DNA of 64,000 nt from Amoebidium appalachense. Taxonomy: Eukaryota; Ichthyosporea. Made by a program: the position numbers and the translations under genes. The notes beneath the pieces are model-generated. The model had not been told where the DNA came from. It made no database searches and was given only the letters and a program-made list of their open reading frames with translations. Where the stretch lies: the NCBI GenBank assembly GCA_963693365.1, contig CAVNZM010000003.1, forward strand, positions 14,880,001 through 14,944,000, written 5' to 3'. Positions 36,181-50,104 of this stretch are shown piece after piece (position 1 is the first letter of the stretch; the number at the start of each line of letters is the position of its first letter).

Positions 36181-36887
36181 CCTCCCCCTCCCCTTCCCTC
36201 CTTCCCCTTTCCCCCCCTCCCTCCCCCAAACACCCCTCGGAGTACCCAATAAGTTAGGGGGATGAAAAAACGTAATCGGGTACGCCGTTGCCCGCGAAAA
36301 TACCATTGGACATATTGTGCAATATTCTCCCAGGTAACTTTCGTCGAATTCAGGTTGTTTCGTTCGCCTTTCTCTTCTACACACCCAACCCGTCCAACCC
36401 CATAACCCCGTTTACCTTACTCTCTCCGTATTCCACCCTGGTTCCTGCCATAATAAGGATAGCATAAAAACGCCGCAAAAAAAAAAAACAATGGCTCCGG
36501 AGTCATGCAATAACCAAGTTTTCTAGATAGATTTATATCATTGTAGTGCAGAGAGAATACCCTTTTCACTCACCTTTCTTTCTCCGTGCCGCTGGGAAAC
36601 TTTGCCGACACAATCAACCAATAGCGCGCCTGCCTGTGTCCTACAGCCCCCCACGTGCCACACGCCGCCTTTCCCCCTAGAGCCATAAGTACCAGTGCAC
36701 AGTGCCGTGAAGGGATCTGATTGGTGAGTTGCACCAGAGCATCCATCGCTTCATTGGTCAATTCGGGGAGGAGGAGGCCTCTGACGTAGTAGTGGGAAGG
36801 AGCTACATTCTTACCGTCTGGACCTGTGGGTGTGTGTGTGGGGGGGGGGGGGGGGGGGGGGGGGGGGAGAGGGGGGGGGGGAGGGGG

Positions 36888-36935
<48 letters not shown>

Positions 36936-37986
36936 ATGTGTGTAAGATATGGGTTGTCAGCGGATGTGTGGGTGGTGGCTAATGCTAGGTAATGTCAGCC
37001 TTTCAGCATATTTTTCCTCCCCACCCCCCCCCCCTCCCCCCCCCTCCCATTTTTGTCATACAATTTCTCTACTTCCTCGTTGTTTGTGGGGAAATGGGGA
37101 GGCAAAAAGGAGGAAGGAGAAGCGGCGGCGGGGGGGTGGGGGGGGGGGGGGTGGGGGGATTATTCAGCCACATGTGGTTTGTTTCATGAAAACACGCCTA
37201 CGCACGGCCATGGCAGTTGTAACAGCACTCTTGGACACACACACAAGGGGGAAAACACGCAAACAGCCACAGACATGCAGTTGCAGACCGAGCAAACACG
37301 GACTGCACACATCCGGGCACAGATGCATGCACATGCAAAAGATCCACCCACCGGCTCAAACACAGGCAGACACAGAGACACACAGTGATATACATACATG
37401 CGCGCCTAAACTCATGCACACGCACACACAGACACACACACACAGTCACACGAACACAACCACGAATACCCACGTGCATATGCACGCAAAGGCAAGCTCT
37501 CAGACACACACACACACGCACACACACACACACACGCACACACACACACACACACTCACACATACGCACGCACCTTGGATAACTCTCTGCACGTGGGTGT
37601 AGTAATCCACCACGCAGTTCGTTGTGTCCCGCACCGGCCACCCGTTTCCTTTCCCTCTCACATTTTTCTCAAAATACTTTTCCCCTTCATCATGTTTTCC
37701 CATCCAGAAACACACCTCTATGACAGGGGTGTTGGTCAAAATGAGATTTGCCGCAAATTCGTCGGGAGCTGCAGAAATTCTCTCGTGGAATCTGGAAATT
37801 ATGTTTTTCCGACTTGAAAAAGGGCCACAACCTAAAGGGAGGTGGATTCTCTCGCCACCCAAAACTTTCCCCTTTTCGGCGAGTGGGTGTAGGCGGAAGG
37901 TGAATTTTGTGACGATGCCAAAGTTACCACCGCCACCACTCAGCCCCCAGAGAAGATCACTGTGTGTGTGTGTGTGTGTGTGTCAC

Positions 37987-38071
<85 letters not shown>

Positions 38072-39206
38072 TGTTTGTGTGTGTATGTGTGTGTGTGAGT
38101 GCGGGCGTTGTGCGAGTGTGCGTGTGTGTGCGTTTGTGTTGAGGGAAGTCTGGATGCGTGTGTGTGAAGAGGTATGTGCATGTGTTGACGGTAGGGTGGA
38201 TGGGTTGATAAGTTGGTGGGTTGGTGAGTGCGTGTTTATTTGTGTCATGCACACCGCACCCAAGTGTCTCCGTCATGTATGTGATGCAGCACATGCATGC
38301 TTGTGGGCTTGTGTCATGTGTGAACCTACAAGCATGCTTGTGTCATGTGTGAACCTATGTGCAAATGTCTGTATATTTATGGGTGCAGGTAGGACGGACG
38401 GTAGGCTCCACTACTAAAGCATTTTAATGAGATCAAGAAGGAAAGCACGAGGATCGTGCGTGTGTGATTGAGTGTGGATGAGTTGGGCTTCCGGAAGGGA
38501 GGGGAGGGAGGAGGGGGAGGGGGGGGGGGGGGGGGGGGGGGGGGATGATATGATAAGTTGTATTGAAGTGAAGATGCATGAGAGGTTTTTCGGTGTCTGG
38601 TAGTGTGAATGACTGTTGTGCGCTGTCCCTTTACCTCTGTACGTCTGCACAAGCACGTTCGAGTCTGCATGATTCTCCTTTGAAAGAATGTGAAATCTAT
38701 TCCAGCACATTGGTTTAATCGCTTCTTCCAGTGTAATCTTCCCATCTAAAATATATCTATAACACGCTTACACTGTTCCCCTGTATTTCTTATATTCATA
38801 TTGTGTCTAACAAACCATCTACCCTTAGTACTAGTCTACATTGTGCGTGCCCAGGTACCTGTAGCTGTTTTTCCGTGTTGCAATGTGTGCGTGTGTGTGT
38901 AATCTTCCCGTCTACTAGTATATCTACAAACACTGAGTCTCTTACACCATTCCCCTCTAGTAATTTATTCATATTGTGCCAAACAACCCAATCATACTTG
39001 AAAACTAGTCTACATTGCGTACACTCACCTGTAGCTGTTTGTGTGTGTTGCAATGACCACCTCCCCACTGGGCAAGGCCACCTCTGCAGCCAACAGACTA
39101 TCTACCGTCATCCCCAAAGTCCGCTCAAGCCATCCATGTCCTCCCTGAAGGGTTAATCCTGTACATATATGCATTGTGTGAGTGCATGGGCCAGGTTGAG
39201 TGAGTG

Positions 39207-39253
<47 letters not shown>

Positions 39254-40554
39254 CGTGGGGGGGGAGGGGGAGGGGGGGGAGGGGGGGAAGAAGAGCGGGG
39301 AGGTTTGGCGAAAGGGGGGGGGGGGGGGGGAGGGGGAGGGGTTTTTTTTTAAGGTGTCTGCAAGTACGGTGTGTGCATGTGGAGGAGCTGGAAGGAGGAG
39401 GGGGAGGGGGGGGGGGGGGGGGGGGGATGCCCGTTGTTCCGATTTGTGCGGGGTCCCTGGCCAAAACAAATGCCTCGAAAATTTGTCTAGTCATAGAAAA
39501 CAGTAGCCAATGTTAAAAAAGACGTGGGAGATCCAATGATATGCCTCAGTTTCTGGCTCATCTTTAAGAATCCCCCGAAAAACGAATACTATGTAAAAGG
39601 AGAGAGGGTAGTTAAGAAATGGCTTGCCGACATAGTAGTCACGTGCAAGCCCGCCGGACTTCTGATGAAAAATGCACTATGCATGCGATAGAAAGACAGA
39701 AAGAACGTAGATAAGGTTGTTGATTGAGCAAGGAACCCGGGGGAGGGGGAAGGGGGGGGGGGGGGGGGGGGATGGGGGCTCCGGAAGCCCGGGGGGGGGG
39801 GGGGGGGGGGGGGTTATAAAGGCAATGATGCCTGACGAGATCTCTGATGTTGGACATGAATGTTCAAAGAAAACCACTAAGCACAGATTAAAAGCCAAGA
39901 TCGCTATGTCAAAACTGTCAAAACGGCGGGGGAATAAACACCTTCTTATTTCTGTTACAGGTAAAAAGGGGGAGGAAAAGAGAGAGATGGAGATCAGTAG
40001 ACACACATACCACCAACACCGGTGCTCTGATCGTGGCCCACTGGCACAGCCATCCCATGGGGAGCACATGCCGCATCCACATCACCCAACTTGCAACCAC
40101 CACCCACGTGCACAATAGGCCCACCATCATACTCAGCACTCTCGAGAATAATATCCACTCCTGTAATGCGATGGAGCGAAATGGTGATGGAATCGTTGAC
40201 CATGTGCACGTGACTATGCCTGCCCCCAGCCACGCACACATCTGCGCCCAGAAAGTTTTCCGCAAGGAACTTCAAAGTAGTAGCGACCTGTGTAGCGTCT
40301 TCTGGAACTATAATAACGCTGGGAGAGCCTGTAATGTCGTAGTTCCAGGTTCCTGCCAAGCGTGCCCTTTCGTATTCTTCATCTCCTGGGAAGAGAACGG
40401 TGTGGGAGGGAATGGCTGATTTCAACGCCGAAACGACATCTGCGCATGTGGATGTGGGCGATTTCAGATCGGAAAGAGGTTTAGGTGTGTGCTTGGGAGT
40501 CTTGTTGATTTCTTTGGTGGCCGTGCCAGTTATATAGGACGCTGCGTTCCCCAT
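35677..40554 (-). CDS. FAD-linked oxidase, berberine-bridge type, five exons, 524 aa
   Basis: Exons are 40554-40011, 39158-39029, 37959-37574, 36823-36574 and 35941-35677. All introns are GT-AG and all phases match, giving 524 aa with no internal stop. Exon 1 carries the FAD-binding start (P-S-V-I-I-V-P-E-D) and V-A-G-G-R-H-S, where His113 is the likely 8-alpha-histidyl FAD attachment. Exons 1-2 join as S-T-G-V-G-G-L-T-L-Q-G-G-H-G-W, where bicovalent members have a Cys that is missing here. Exon 3 has L-W-G-L-S-G-G-G-G-N-F-G-I-V-T. Exon 5 has the C-terminal BBE signature K-Y-D-P-L-N-V. Such enzymes oxidise alcohols, sugars or alkaloid-like compounds with O2; the substrate is unknown. The N-terminus M-G-N-A-A-S fits N-myristoylation. 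The usual secretion signal is absent, so a cytosolic, membrane-tethered form is inferred. Confidence 0.93.
35942..36573 (-). repeat. Intron 4 of the FAD oxidase
   Basis: Sense GTGAGTG to CACACGCACAG. It contains a 57-nt plus-strand C tract (36122-36179, G in sense), more C-rich sequence to 36230, and a 12-nt A run at 36478. No other exon was recognised. Confidence 0.8.
36824..37573 (-). repeat. Intron 3 of the FAD oxidase: (GT) at one end, (AC)/C at the other
   Basis: In sense the intron begins GTGCGTGCGTATGTGTG and continues as (GT)n for about 70 nt (plus-strand (AC)n 37508-37560). It ends with (AC)n (plus-strand (GT)n 36894-36934), a C tract (plus-strand G tract 36840-36868) and ACACACACCCACAG. 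The two ends are complementary as RNA. A mixed AC-rich stretch at 37230-37450 is also present. Confidence 0.85.
37960..39028 (-). repeat. Intron 2 of the FAD oxidase with a tandem duplication and decoy donor
   Basis: In sense the intron ends in (AC)n abutting the acceptor (plus-strand (GT)n 37962-38070). A G tract (plus) lies at 38513-38544. A tandem duplication of about 166 bp is present: copies start with AATCTTCCCATC (about 38735) and AATCTTCCCGTC (38901). Each copy contains CTACATTG and ends in CCTGTAGCTGTTTGT-like sequence, so the 3' part of exon 2 and its donor are duplicated inside the intron (decoy near 38854). Confidence 0.75.
39159..40010 (-). repeat. Intron 1 of the FAD oxidase
   Basis: Sense GTATGTG to ATGTACAG. 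In plus-strand terms it contains (GT)n at 39209-39251, G-rich tracts at 39258-39345, 39396-39426, 39755-39772 and 39790-39813, and plain sequence at 39430-39740 and 39815-39990 with no further exon recognised. Confidence 0.8.
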
Positions 40555-40621
40555 GTTTGTTTGAAGGTGTTTGTGAAAATTCGTTTGTTATGTTGTGGGT
40601 AACAACTTGTGGTTGGGAATG

Positions 40622-40654
40622 TTTATACCTGCAGTGGTCTATAAATTGGCCAAT
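40622..40654 (-). promoter_or_regulatory. TATA and CCAAT elements of the FAD oxidase
   Basis: In the minus-strand sense, a self-complementary ATTGGCCAAT (40645-40654) is followed by TTTATA and, 18 nt further, TATAAA (40627-40622), about 70 nt before the ATG at 40554. Spacing fits a core promoter with a CCAAT-box factor site. Similar CCAAT boxes occur upstream of the kinase. Confidence 0.5.
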
Positions 40655-42282
40655 CATACAAGTCGGCAATGCCATTGCATGATTTTGATTTTCGATGATT
40701 AGATCGGCATACCACGTATTGACCGCAATACATATAGCCTACACAGGCCGCAGCGTGACCGTCGAAAGCTGCAATGATCTTCACTTGTTCCGTGTTTGTT
40801 AGAAGAGGCACAAAATGCTACAAACAAAACGCTTGTAATACATATTTGGTCACCAAAGGATACAGCTACTAGTACTACCTGTGCGCACGCCCTGCACGTG
40901 CACATACATGGCCCGGTGCGTCCGCGCATGCGTGCGCATCACTGATCCGATGATTGGGTACGCGTGCGCCGGCACGTGCACTGCCGCCCCGCAAATTGGA
41001 CTTGAACCCGGGAGTGGAAGTAGTACATACGAAGCAAAAATATATTATATACAGTTGCATTTGGTTCAAATATTAGTATGCTATGATATTCATTTTTTGT
41101 ATGGATATATGTAGAAGAGGTATGTACTTTCAACTCACAAGCCTTCGCGTGAGCGGCCTCAGCGGCAGTCGCGGATCTATCGGCTAAAAATAGAACAGAC
41201 CGCTGACTAATCGGAGCTCATATATAAATTTAGCTTTGTTTGGCAACATTAACATGTGACGTAAGCAACTAGCGTCTCTGAGCGCAGACTCTCCTAGTCT
41301 CGAGCTCTGAGCGATAGGTTCAGCTGCCGCTTCTGGCCGGCGCATGCGCGCCTCCGGACAACTTGGTCAATGGTAACGCGCACAGAATATACATGGGAAC
41401 AAGTGTACCGTAGGCTAGACGGCACGTGTTCGAATTCAGGCCAAGGCCTCCTATATACTAACATAGGACTCCGAGGCCTTGGTTCAGGCACACACACCTC
41501 TAGGCCTTTGAGCTGAGGGGGGGGCGGGGCAGCAACTCTCACTGGGGGTGGGGGGACAGTCGTCAGGGCCCGGCCCCCGACTCGCCGCATCCGGAGGGGG
41601 CCGGGGAGGGGGCTGCACCGAGAGTAAGAGTATCTGATGTAAGACTATCGGTACGCTCTATATATATTGGAGGGTTTTCATTAATTAATATTGGGGAGCC
41701 ACTTTTATGAAATCCATCATGTTCGATTTAGTTTGCATATGTCTTGAAGGTGGAGGCCCGGGAACATGGTGGGAGGGTGGGGAGACGGGGAGGGGAGGGG
41801 GGGCCGGGGGGGGGAGGAATTAAAGAGAGGGGGGGGCAGGGGGAGGGGGGGGGGGGGGGGGGGGGGGGGGATAAGGGGGAATTATAAGCGATTGCCTTCG
41901 GTACCCCTTTGAGTTGTTCAGCCGGCCCTCTCACAAAGCTGGTCGCTCGAGTCCGTCCTCCCCGCCTCCCACCCCCTCCCCCCACCCTGGGCCCTCCCGA
42001 GCTCCCCCCCCCCTGCTCTTCACCCCCTCCCCCCCCCCCCTCCCCCCCCCCCCCGGGGCCACCACCACCACCACCACCAACAGCACCACCAACTGTTTAA
42101 TACACCACCACCACCACCACCACCACGGTGATCACCACAAACCATACACCACCACCATAATCCACCAGTGCACCATCAAACCATGCATACGCCGGCGGAG
42201 CTTTGAAATTCCGGCTAGTCTCGTGGCGATGGATAGCCATGGATAATCAACACAGGTCAGCTGCAGGTGTATGTATGATATG
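40655..42282. other. Intergenic region with G/C tracts and (CAC)n
   Basis: No gene was recognised. 40655-41740 is plain, moderately GC-rich in places (41270-41630). G-rich tracts lie at 41750-41870, C-rich tracts at 41960-42053 and (CAC)n arrays at 42058-42080 and 42101-42126. Several short ORFs are repeat translations. Confidence 0.5.
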
Positions 42283-42476
42283 GGGTTTACGCTGTTTACT
42301 CGAGGCAAAGAGAACCAGTCTCAGGTAGGGGGGGGGGGGGTTTGCTCGGAATATCCCCTCAGCGGTATATCATGATCACGTACATAGATGTCGGGTGGTG
42401 ACTATATATCAGGGTTTACTTTCTCTACGAGACACCATAAAGACTACAAGGAGAAATCAATTAGTTGGGGTTCCCC

Positions 42477-42526
<50 letters not shown>

Positions 42527-44480
42527 GGGCTCCCCTCGGGACACTCGGTATCAGCTGGTTGTGTGTGTGTGTGTGTGTGTGTGTTTGTGTGTGTGTGTGC
42601 GCGTGCGCTATAATTTTGTAGTGATGTGTTTCTCAAGCCAATCAATACATCTAATAAACAGGTCGTAGTTACGCGTGTTTAGTATAAAATCAAGGATGTT
42701 GTAATTTACAGGTAGGCTATCTTTCTGGGTGTCTGTTGTGAATGTGACGTGTGTGTGTTGCGGTATTATGTGGTCTATCAAACTACATTTGGCGATACAT
42801 GACCGGTTAAACTGGTGTGTGTGTGTGTTGTTTGGGCATGCAAATGATGCCACCTTATACTTATTAGATCTCCACTGTATAGCACGTGTACAGTAAAAGC
42901 GTGGTAATTGATCAATAATACCATCAGCTAGAGAAAGACCAGTTCTACAGGAAGGTAATATGTATTTAGGTGTTATACACTTGCGAGTGCCATATTTGGC
43001 AATATGGTTGAGGCGGTCAGTATATATAAAACGAGACATAAGGCTTAGTTTTTCAAGGTGTATGCTTTCATCGGGTCTAGTGTCGTGTGGTATCTTTTTC
43101 CATTTGTTATATTGCGTGATTATCTTGTGATTGTGTACATGTTTAATAAGTAAGTGGCAGTCCAAAGTCACACACACACTATTGCGGGGTTTATTTGTAT
43201 TTGTGCCCAGGGGAGAAGGGGAGAGAGAGGGGAGGAAAGAGGGGAGAGGTGAGGAGGGGACAGGTCGGATAGAGAAGAGAGGGTGGGAGGGCAAATACTT
43301 CTTTAAGCGGCTTATGTGCTTATTGAATTTCAGCGCGAGATAGGATACTCTAGCAGCTATTGGGACCAGACCATATATCGAGAGCGTTACAGGCCCAGGT
43401 TTACAACAGTTGTTAGATAGAAAGGAGGCAACTTCTGCTTCAAGGAAATTTGCCAAGGGTTTAAGCGCTCTAGTTCTCTCTTTCTTGATCCAAGCGGCGA
43501 GAAGGGGTAAACCATATTCACATGCCGGGAAGACAAAAGTGCGAATAAATGTAAGTCTAATAGAAGGATGGAGGGGTGTGTCTTTAAAAATATTAGCCGA
43601 GAAGAAAGCTAACCGCTTACGAGCCAACTCTACCCTCTTTTCGACCATATGGGGAAACATAACACCAACAGAATCAACCGGAACACCAAGATATTTGTAT
43701 TCTGGAACTATAGGTACAGGTTTAGATGATAATGTAAATGTGTGTAAATTGTTAGCTATATCAGGTACAAGAACACCACATTTGTCTATGTTAAGGATCA
43801 TAAGGTTTGCCTTGCACCACTCTGACACTACATCGAACAATCTTTGCAGGCGTCTAGGGGTACGGGCAAGGAGGGACAGATCATCAGCATAGAGAAGTGC
43901 AGGCGGAAAGTTATTAATAGGGTCATCGTTTTCGGCGTAAATCTTGACAGCCAAATCATCTATAAATAGGTTAAACAAAAAGGGGCTAAGCAATGAACCC
44001 TGCAAGAGACCTCTAGTACGAGCAAAACCATATGAAAGATGCCCATTAACCACAGCTCTACCATAGGTTTGAGACAAGAGTGCTTCTAACAGAACACCAA
44101 TGCAGTGTGGTACACCCCGTGCAGCAAGCTTTTCCCATAGGAGACCAGGGGAGACAGAATCGTAAGCAGTTTTCCAATCAATAAAGCGAACATATTGTGC
44201 ACCAACTTGCATAGAATCGTGCAGTGCCATTATTTGAACATAACATGAATTGTTTTTACGAAAAGCGGATTGGCATGGGTGTATGTGAAGAATAGATTGA
44301 AACCTAGGGTGATGTGCAAATAACCTAAGTAAGCAAGCTTCAAAGAATCTACGAACAACCTGGGTTAGTGTAATGGGGCGAAAGGATGATATGGGGCCCT
44401 CAGAGTCCTTCTTAACTATGGGGATCACTAAGGTATCTAACCAAGATGACGGGACATGTCCACATTTAACACACTCTGAA
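42283..44480 (-). mobile_element. LINE-B: 5'-truncated non-LTR retrotransposon
   Basis: On the minus strand the element starts inside the reverse transcriptase region (about 44480, S-E-C-V-K-C-G-H-V-P-S-S-W), where GC-rich unrelated sequence adjoins, and runs through the RT to a stop at 42608. Then follow a (CA)n array directly after the stop, a 40-nt conserved stretch, an A run (plus-strand T run 42479-42522), and about 195 nt more that is shared with the second copy at 52.95-53.15 kb. The endonuclease and any ORF1 are absent, so this copy is defective through 5' truncation, the usual outcome of incomplete target-primed reverse transcription. Its RT is clearly different from LINE-A. Confidence 0.92.
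42608..44428 (-). CDS. LINE-B reverse transcriptase, partial ORF2
   Basis: A 606-aa open frame, extending upstream of the first Met to about 44480. RT motifs in order: F-R-P-I-T-L, R-F-I-D-W-K-T-A-Y-D, Q-G-S-L-L-S-P-F-L-F-N, L-Y-A-D-D and Y-K-Y-L-G-V. The catalytic Asp residues are all present and there is no internal stop, so the insertion is recent despite lacking its 5' half. The C-terminal 250 residues include P-S-C-R-T-G-L-S-L-A-D-G and end N-Y-D-L-F-I-R-C-I-D-W-L-E-K-H. A related ending is seen at 51.6 kb in LINE-A-like sequence, so this C-terminal segment is shared between the two families. Confidence 0.94.
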   Translation of the reverse strand: MIPIVKKDSEGPISSFRPITLTQVVRRFFEACLLRLFAHHPRFQSILHIHPCQSAFRKNNSCYVQIMALHDSMQVGAQYVRFIDWKTAYDSVSPGLLWEKLAARGVPHCIGVLLEALLSQTYGRAVVNGHLSYGFARTRGLLQGSLLSPFLFNLFIDDLAVKIYAENDDPINNFPPALLYADDLSLLARTPRRLQRLFDVVSEWCKANLMILNIDKCGVLVPDIANNLHTFTLSSKPVPIVPEYKYLGVPVDSVGVMFPHMVEKRVELARKRLAFFSANIFKDTPLHPSIRLTFIRTFVFPACEYGLPLLAAWIKKERTRALKPLANFLEAEVASFLSNNCCKPGPVTLSIYGLVPIAARVSYLALKFNKHISRLKKYLPSHPLFSIRPVPSSPLPSFLPSLSPSPLGTNTNKPRNSVCVTLDCHLLIKHVHNHKIITQYNKWKKIPHDTRPDESIHLEKLSLMSRFIYTDRLNHIAKYGTRKCITPKYILPSCRTGLSLADGIIDQLPRFYCTRAIQWRSNKYKVASFACPNNTHTHQFNRSCIAKCSLIDHIIPQHTHVTFTTDTQKDSLPVNYNILDFILNTRNYDLFIRCIDWLEKHITTKL

Positions 44481-48344
<3,864 letters not shown>

Positions 48345-48788
48345 TTGCATTCCTTCCACCACCTACGAAGAAAAGAGTCACCCACTGTGGAAATTCTCAC
48401 TGAGAAACACTGACAGAAAAAGACAGCGAGGGTGTGTGTTTGCGTGTGTGCTATGGGCCATTGTGGTTCCATTTCGAAGGGTCATGTTTCAAATGTTGTT
48501 GATATTGTATTATACTGATGCACAGCCAGTGTGCACGCTTACATTAATCTAAGATCTTAGCTCTAAATATTAATTGGTCAGCAACCAGTGCCATGACCTC
48601 ATATTTTCCAAGAACCCATTCATTGATCAAATCACCAGGTCCTCACATCAAAATTTTACAGAAATGAATCAAATTGGATTACATTTACAATACATTCTCT
48701 CGCAAATCATGTTGCGCAGGCGCACCAATTAAACATTCACGCACCAAAAACCATTGGAAAGAAACTGAACATCGGTCATTCAACTAAA
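48345..48788. other. Downstream region of the kinase
   Basis: About 440 nt of plain, AT-rich sequence past the kinase stop codon. No gene or repeat was seen. Confidence 0.4.
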
Positions 48789-49793
48789 TCACTGTGCGCC
48801 CATCACCTCAAATCGCGCCTGCTGTCCGATATTTGCCGCCCGCTGTGTCATTGGGATACGGGGCATGGCATAGGGGATAATCTTGCTGCTTCGCCTACGT
48901 GCCGGCATAGGCTCGACATCTTTGCTATCCGACTCACTCACAACCACAGGCACACACACCCACTCGTGTGACCGAATGTCATCAAAGGTTGGTCGTTGGT
49001 TGGCCTCAAAACGGAAAAGGGAAAGAAGGAGTGCGCGGCATTCGCGGGAGATGTTGCGTGGCGGGAGGTAGCACGCCCACTGGGATGAGTAGTGGTTGAC
49101 ATCAAACGGAAGGCGGAGGGCAAGCATCGAGTGGAGAACAGCACCACATGCCCACACCTCGGCTGAGGGGCCTTTGTATGGGGTGTGCTCGTAAATCTTG
49201 TATACCTCAGGTGCCGCGAAAACCGGTGAACCTGTCGCCGTCCACAAATTCTCACTGTGTGCGTCCTGTGTAACCTTCGCAAGACCGAAATCGGCCAACT
49301 TAATGCAAAGGTCGCCCTCTGCGTCCAGTGCTAGCAAAATGTTTGCGTTTTTGATGTCGCGATGAATGACGCCGTGGTTATGGCAGTAGGTCACTGCGTC
49401 GACTAGTTGTGTGAACCACTTGCGTGCCTGATCCTCAGAGAGAGGGGAACCCAATTTAACGAGATATTCGTGCAAATTACCGAGTGGGCAATATTCAAGC
49501 ACGAGATATACGTTCTTGTCATCTTCGAGAACGTCATACAACTGCATAATGTTTGGATGACCGCGCACACGAACGAGAGATTCGATTTCAGCGTCTACCG
49601 ATTCTCTGTCTGAGCGCTGCTTGCTAATGACTTTCACAGCAACATTTCTACCATATGCATCCTTAGCGAGATAAACGGTTGAAAAACAACCCTGTCCTAG
49701 CTTCTCCCCTAGCTCTGGGAGTCTGACAAATGCCCCCGGTACGCAATACTGCGACGGCTGGGCGGAATAAACGAGTGTAGCTCCACAAGTCAT
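48789..49793 (-). CDS. Serine/threonine protein kinase, CAMK/SNF1-like, intronless
   Basis: A 334-aa ORF with a full kinase domain at about residues 27-280: Gly loop G-Q-G-C-F-S (33-38), A-V-K (Lys54), catalytic H-R-D-I-K-N-A-N (Asp146, Lys148, Asn151), D-F-G (168-170), A-P-E (194-196), and a late R-P (267-268) with a C-lobe ending H-E-W. Arg before the catalytic Asp and a T-A-T-G-S-P activation segment fit a CAMK-group enzyme. The Asp normally found before the V-W of subdomain IX is Glu here (Glu212), an unusual but conservative change. The short C-tail has a basic A-R-R-R-S-S-K patch and no obvious regulatory domain. It phosphorylates Ser/Thr on unknown substrates. It has no introns, unlike the BTB and oxidase genes. 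A promoter with a CCAAT dyad and TATA box lies 230-310 nt upstream. Confidence 0.95.
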   Translation of the reverse strand: MTCGATLVYSAQPSQYCVPGAFVRLPELGEKLGQGCFSTVYLAKDAYGRNVAVKVISKQRSDRESVDAEIESLVRVRGHPNIMQLYDVLEDDKNVYLVLEYCPLGNLHEYLVKLGSPLSEDQARKWFTQLVDAVTYCHNHGVIHRDIKNANILLALDAEGDLCIKLADFGLAKVTQDAHSENLWTATGSPVFAAPEVYKIYEHTPYKGPSAEVWACGAVLHSMLALRLPFDVNHYSSQWACYLPPRNISRECRALLLSLFRFEANQRPTFDDIRSHEWVCVPVVVSESDSKDVEPMPARRRSSKIIPYAMPRIPMTQRAANIGQQARFEVMGAQ

Positions 49794-50023
49794 TTTGTGA
49801 TTTCTATACTTCTGCTAATGTATTTTTCATAAAACCACTGTGTATAAGATGTTCTCTACTATCCGATTCGATACACTTGTGTGTTTTGATGCCAGCTATA
49901 TTGTTTATCGTGTGTTTTTGGTAGGTTTCGATTGAGATGAATGAATCCGTATGAAAAGGTCTCGTCTCAAAGTGTGGCAAGTTGGCAACCGAAGAATGAG
50001 GACTGGGGTGGCACACGCCGAGG

Positions 50024-50104
50024 TTATATAAGGGGAACCTTTGTGGAATGCTCGGATATCCCTCTAAGATAGCCAATCACAGAAGCGTTTCTAAGTGATT
50101 GGCT
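50024..50104 (-). promoter_or_regulatory. CCAAT dyad and TATA box upstream of the kinase
   Basis: A perfect inverted repeat, AGCCAATCAC (50071-50080) and GTGATTGGCT (50095-50104), brackets 14 nt. About 40 nt closer to the gene lies TTATATAA (about 50024-50031). The order CCAAT, TATA, leader, ATG (49793) is right for this gene. The leader would be about 200 nt. Confidence 0.55.

Noticed and set aside
40985-41010. Possible tRNA B box (GGGTTCAAGTCC on the minus strand)
   Set aside because: The flanking bases do not form a T stem, and no acceptor stem or A box could be found at the right spacing.
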